DNA from: Marisa cornuarietis
Taxonomy: Eukaryota; Mollusca; Gastropoda; Architaenioglossa; Ampullariidae
Length of the DNA: 64,000 nt
Direction: 5' to 3'
Assembly (NCBI GenBank): GCA_004794655.1
Contig: SMMW01000001.1
Span: 14,971,501-15,035,500, forward strand
Shown: piece after piece, positions 61,901 through 64,000 of the stretch
Layout of the letters: each line of letters starts with the position of its first letter
Position numbering within the stretch: position 1 is the first letter of the stretch
The notes under the pieces: model-generated
Told to the model about the DNA's origin: nothing
Seen by the model: only the letters and a program-made list of their open reading frames with translations
Databases searched by the model: none
Program-made: the position numbers and the translations under genes

Positions 61901-64000
61901 GTTAGGCATGTTCAAGAGGCCTATCTCAGTTGGTTAGAAGGACTTGAAAAAAACACCCTGACGTGCTTTCCTTGAAATGATATTAGTATGATCATGAAAA
62001 AATAGTTTGCTGTCTAGCACTGTGCCAAAGTACTTAAAACTTTGTACCCGGTCTGCCACCTCACTGCTATTAAACACTGATGAAAAATCCATGAATAAGA
62101 TACAAACATTTATACCAGTTCTTTCTAGATGATTTCTACTAGGTTATATAGGGTCAAACAGACAGCATCCAGTACATTTTTAACTTTGTGTGCAAAATGA
62201 CAAGGATCGAGGGAATCAGCAGTGGTGTTGACTTATTAGTTGCACACAACCCTGTCCATACACATAGAATAGGTACCAAGGTTACTGGTCTGAAATTGTT
62301 TCTTGGCATGTGGCTTTTTTGGACTAGAATAATGGTTGAGGTCTTCCATAACTTGGTAGTGAACTTGTAGTTCAAGAACAAATCGAACAGACATGCAACC
62401 TTTGGGCCTAGCTACTGGGTGCACAACCTGTGCATCAGTCCTTTCAGACCATCTGGTCTGGGAGCTTTGAAGAGATTAATCCTGGCTAGGCAAGATTTTA
62501 TGGCATTTTCGTCCACTATCATATGGCGACAGGGAAGAAAGAAGAAAGCAATTCACATACCTGAGAAGAGTCATGTACTTCGAATCTGGCATAAAACTTG
62601 TTTAGTCAGCAGCAAAGTTCATAGAAGCTAACCCTGTTGCCTTTTTTGTCATGCGACCCATTATTTTATTTGTTATTCCCAGTCATGCCTCGTTGCTTCC
62701 TCCCTTTAGCTTCATCTCCACCTTGTTATTATATTCAGTCAGCGATCAACCCAAGGGATAAGCATAATCATTTGAGACAGAGCTGCAACATCTGTCCAAC
62801 ATGCAGCTTTGTCGAGTGGGACAGCCAACATGTTGATACAGGAAGTGCAATTTGGAAGAGAGATCACAGTTATTAAAGTTTCTGAAAATCAGGTCGTCCT
62901 GTGGTGGGCCTAGTCAGTGCCGTGTTTATCCATATGCTGCCCACAAGGACAGGTACCAATCAAAGGACCAATGACTGACGGAGAGTAAGGGCATCCTGGT
63001 CGGTTGATCTATGCACACCCTTGTTGAAGCTGGGTGCTATTTGTGTAATGGTGCCCTTGTTGTTGGGTCTGAGAGCAAATGGTAATGTGACTGTCACTTG
63101 TCTGAATTCACATGGCGAGTAAAATGGGTGAAACAACATAGTATTTCATATGACACAGTGCTAGTTGTTTCACGCACAGTGAAATCTTTGGCCCAGTTGT
63201 TTACAAATGTACACAGTCCGTTTTATTACTCAGCCAGGTCTCTGTAACACAAGTAGTGCGGCAACAGTGATCATCATGATTGCATTTCACCACCGTGGCG
63301 AGTTCTGTTTTTTTGTTTTTAGCAGAGAGGACATTGGTGAAGAAAATCAGTGACAGCTGGAGCCAACAGACTCTTTGCTGCACCCTGTTTCTCACCGCTT
63401 CTCTAGATCCTCACTTCCTTTTTTGTATTTCCTGATGAAGGACAATTTGTAAGTTTGTAGAAATGAATAAGTATCATAGGCCAAAGTATGATACATGATG
63501 TATCATACATCACAATCCAATGATCGTTCATTTTCATGGACTAATACTTCAGAGGTTAACAGTACGATTCATTTTCAGACCAACTTCAGGCTTCACTGGC
63601 TCCAGTCAAGTAATGAGACAAGGTTAGTCTCCATTCTACTAATTATCTTCTCTCAGATAAATTACTTCTAGCCTTGATTGTTGCTTTTGTTCATATAGTT
63701 AATAAAATAGGTACAAGAAAATTGTAGATTTAGTAACTTTTCTCTCTCTTACACTTCATACACACACATGTGCACACACATAAACACGCACACACACATT
63801 TACATGCATACACACACCCACTTGCACCCACAATCACACACAGTGACACACACACATACAAACATAATTGCTGCTTATGGAATTTGCCATATTTTTCAAA
63901 TTCGAAGTGCTAACAATTAAAACTGGATATTCCAGGTCTAAAGATTGGATCAGATTTCGACACGGACTCAGAAATGGATCCGAGATTGTTTGGAAGCATG
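52933..64000 (+). CDS. KIZ: Kizuna centrosomal protein, 15 exons in window, 3' end beyond the edge
   Basis: Kizuna is a PLK1 substrate that stabilises the pericentriolar material at spindle poles. Exons: 52933-52997, 53238-53300, 53678-53840, 54142-54240, 54639-55134, 55467-55632, 55942-56086, 56675-56868, 59450-59600, 59775-59919, 60457-60564, 60951-61086, 61372-61491, 63579-63622, 63936-64000+. Phases agree throughout, giving 720 open codons to the edge; human KIZ is about 673. The N-terminus (MATSNVEFYERQRDLQETVT, then a coil with KICTDEKRAQQRNAMLMREF and ERIDAHLVSTAARTERLQ) parallels human YYERVRQLQQSL, EICESEKKAHARNQEYLKKF and ERVQAHV. Residues about 260-300 carry a polyglutamine tract. 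The middle and C-terminal parts are Ser/Asp-rich and disordered-looking, apart from a helical stretch in exons 9-10 (VLWTVLFSHFLQL, AFVLLVLLLKAN). The donor of exon 8 (GTTGGT) is weak and chosen by phase. The ATG lies in CAAAATGG, a good context. Confidence 0.86.
54951..55010 (+). repeat. CAG/CAA (polyglutamine) tract inside KIZ exon 5
   Basis: Interrupted CAG/CAA codons encode mostly glutamine with Leu and Pro breaks, flanked by a PPQTPQQP segment. Mixed codons suggest selection for, or tolerance of, the amino acid rather than a pure expanding triplet. Confidence 0.92.
55252..55282. repeat. (GT)n(GA)n microsatellite in KIZ intron 5
   Basis: A short GT run followed by a GA run, wholly intronic. 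Confidence 0.9.
56458..56534. mobile_element. 77-bp mariner-like mini-foldback in KIZ intron 7
   Basis: Inverted ends CAGGGTGGGCCACTTTAGTA and its near reverse complement (TACTTTTAAGTGGCTCACCC TA) enclose only about 25 bp. TA dinucleotides flank it (56456-56457 and 56535-56536). A CAGGGTG tip with a TA target duplication is typical of Tc1/mariner MITEs. It has no coding capacity and lies in the intron before exon 8. Confidence 0.7.
57128..57160. repeat. (CA)n microsatellite in KIZ intron 8
   Basis: A CA run with GCGCACGC interruptions at its start, intronic. Confidence 0.9.
58070..58745 (+). pseudogene. Decayed LINE reverse transcriptase fragment in KIZ intron 8
   Basis: The plus strand shows a GCPLSPMVLNICL block (motif preceding the active site), TLDDFHTYMSIDGRPLCN, a damaged catalytic box LAHDIDLMAGSNNEL where active elements have FADDID, then HINGIHLDVHSFKYPG (NG-K--V-SFKYLG block), PILLCGCEAWHLLTKTER (LLYGCE-W-L block) and IQAFESLTRTMK. 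Frameshifts and stops separate the blocks. The order is that of ORF2 reverse transcriptases of APE-type LINEs, RTE-like in flavour. The mutated catalytic box and stops show it is inactive. It has the same orientation as KIZ. Confidence 0.8.
61940..63400 (-). pseudogene. Decayed CR1/L2-group LINE (endonuclease and reverse transcriptase) in KIZ introns 13
   Basis: Minus strand, from right to left. First an endonuclease start, FFTNVLSAKNKKTELATVVK, then CVTETWLSN. Next comes a DLIFRNFNNCDLSSKLHFLY...HVGCPTRQSCMLDRC block, which fits the loop and 'CPTR' region of APE endonucleases, and SVSNDYAYPLG. After that KKPHAKKQFQTSNLGT, equivalent to PVPKK--P---NDFRPVAL. Last a KVKNVLDAV-CLTLYNL block, a broken MDFSS-F block, and FKYFGTVLDSKLFFHDHTN. 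The interval between the last two lacks the FADD region, so there is an internal deletion. Many stops and frameshifts. It lies wholly within the intron between KIZ exons 13 and 14, antisense to KIZ. Confidence 0.82.
63752..63864. repeat. Degenerate (CA)n region in KIZ intron 14
   Basis: About 110 bp of imperfect CA/CACACG/CATA units just upstream of KIZ exon 15. Intronic. Confidence 0.9.

Noticed and set aside
1..64000. CRISPR arrays, prokaryotic operons, integrated phage, rRNA or true tRNA genes
   Set aside because: Nothing of the kind was seen. Regular repeats are microsatellites and the tRNA-like sequences are SINE heads.

Overview
The window is nuclear DNA from an invertebrate animal. 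Genes are split into short exons with GT-AG introns. There are long gene-free stretches, very many (GT)n/(GA)n/(CA)n microsatellites, tRNA-headed SINEs, MITEs and decayed LINEs. The gene set (SLC8-type Na+/Ca2+ exchanger, ZDHHC22-like palmitoyltransferase, SDCCAG8, kizuna) is metazoan. The repeats suggest a lophotrochozoan, most likely a gastropod mollusc, but that placement is inference, not read from a marker.

Layout. 1-11.46 kb is gene-free repeat-rich DNA, most simply the first long intron of the minus-strand Na+/Ca2+ exchanger, whose large first coding exon lies at 11460-13228. 13.2-21.1 kb is intergenic: a CpG-rich stretch just upstream of the exchanger, then microsatellites. 21110-24251 (+) is a three-exon ZDHHC22-like gene with an unusually large insert. 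24.25-45.2 kb is a 21-kb gene desert with a 567-bp foldback element flanked by TTAA, two tRNA-derived SINE families, one copy of a palindromic 267-bp MITE (the other is at 5.55 kb), and a LINE 3' end. 45264-52834 (-) is a complete 16-exon SDCCAG8 gene (737 codons). 52933 to the window edge (+) is the centrosomal gene kizuna: 15 exons with an open frame of 720 codons so far, and decayed LINEs and a tiny mariner-like foldback in its introns.

The most notable arrangement is the head-to-head pair SDCCAG8/KIZ. Two centrosome/basal-body proteins start only 98 bp apart on opposite strands, which implies one shared bidirectional promoter. The other two genes encode membrane proteins and show no obvious functional link to this pair.

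Exon models were built by eye from ORFs, splice consensus and phase. All internal phases agree in SDCCAG8, KIZ and ZDHHC22. Family names rest on remembered family sequences, with no database search.
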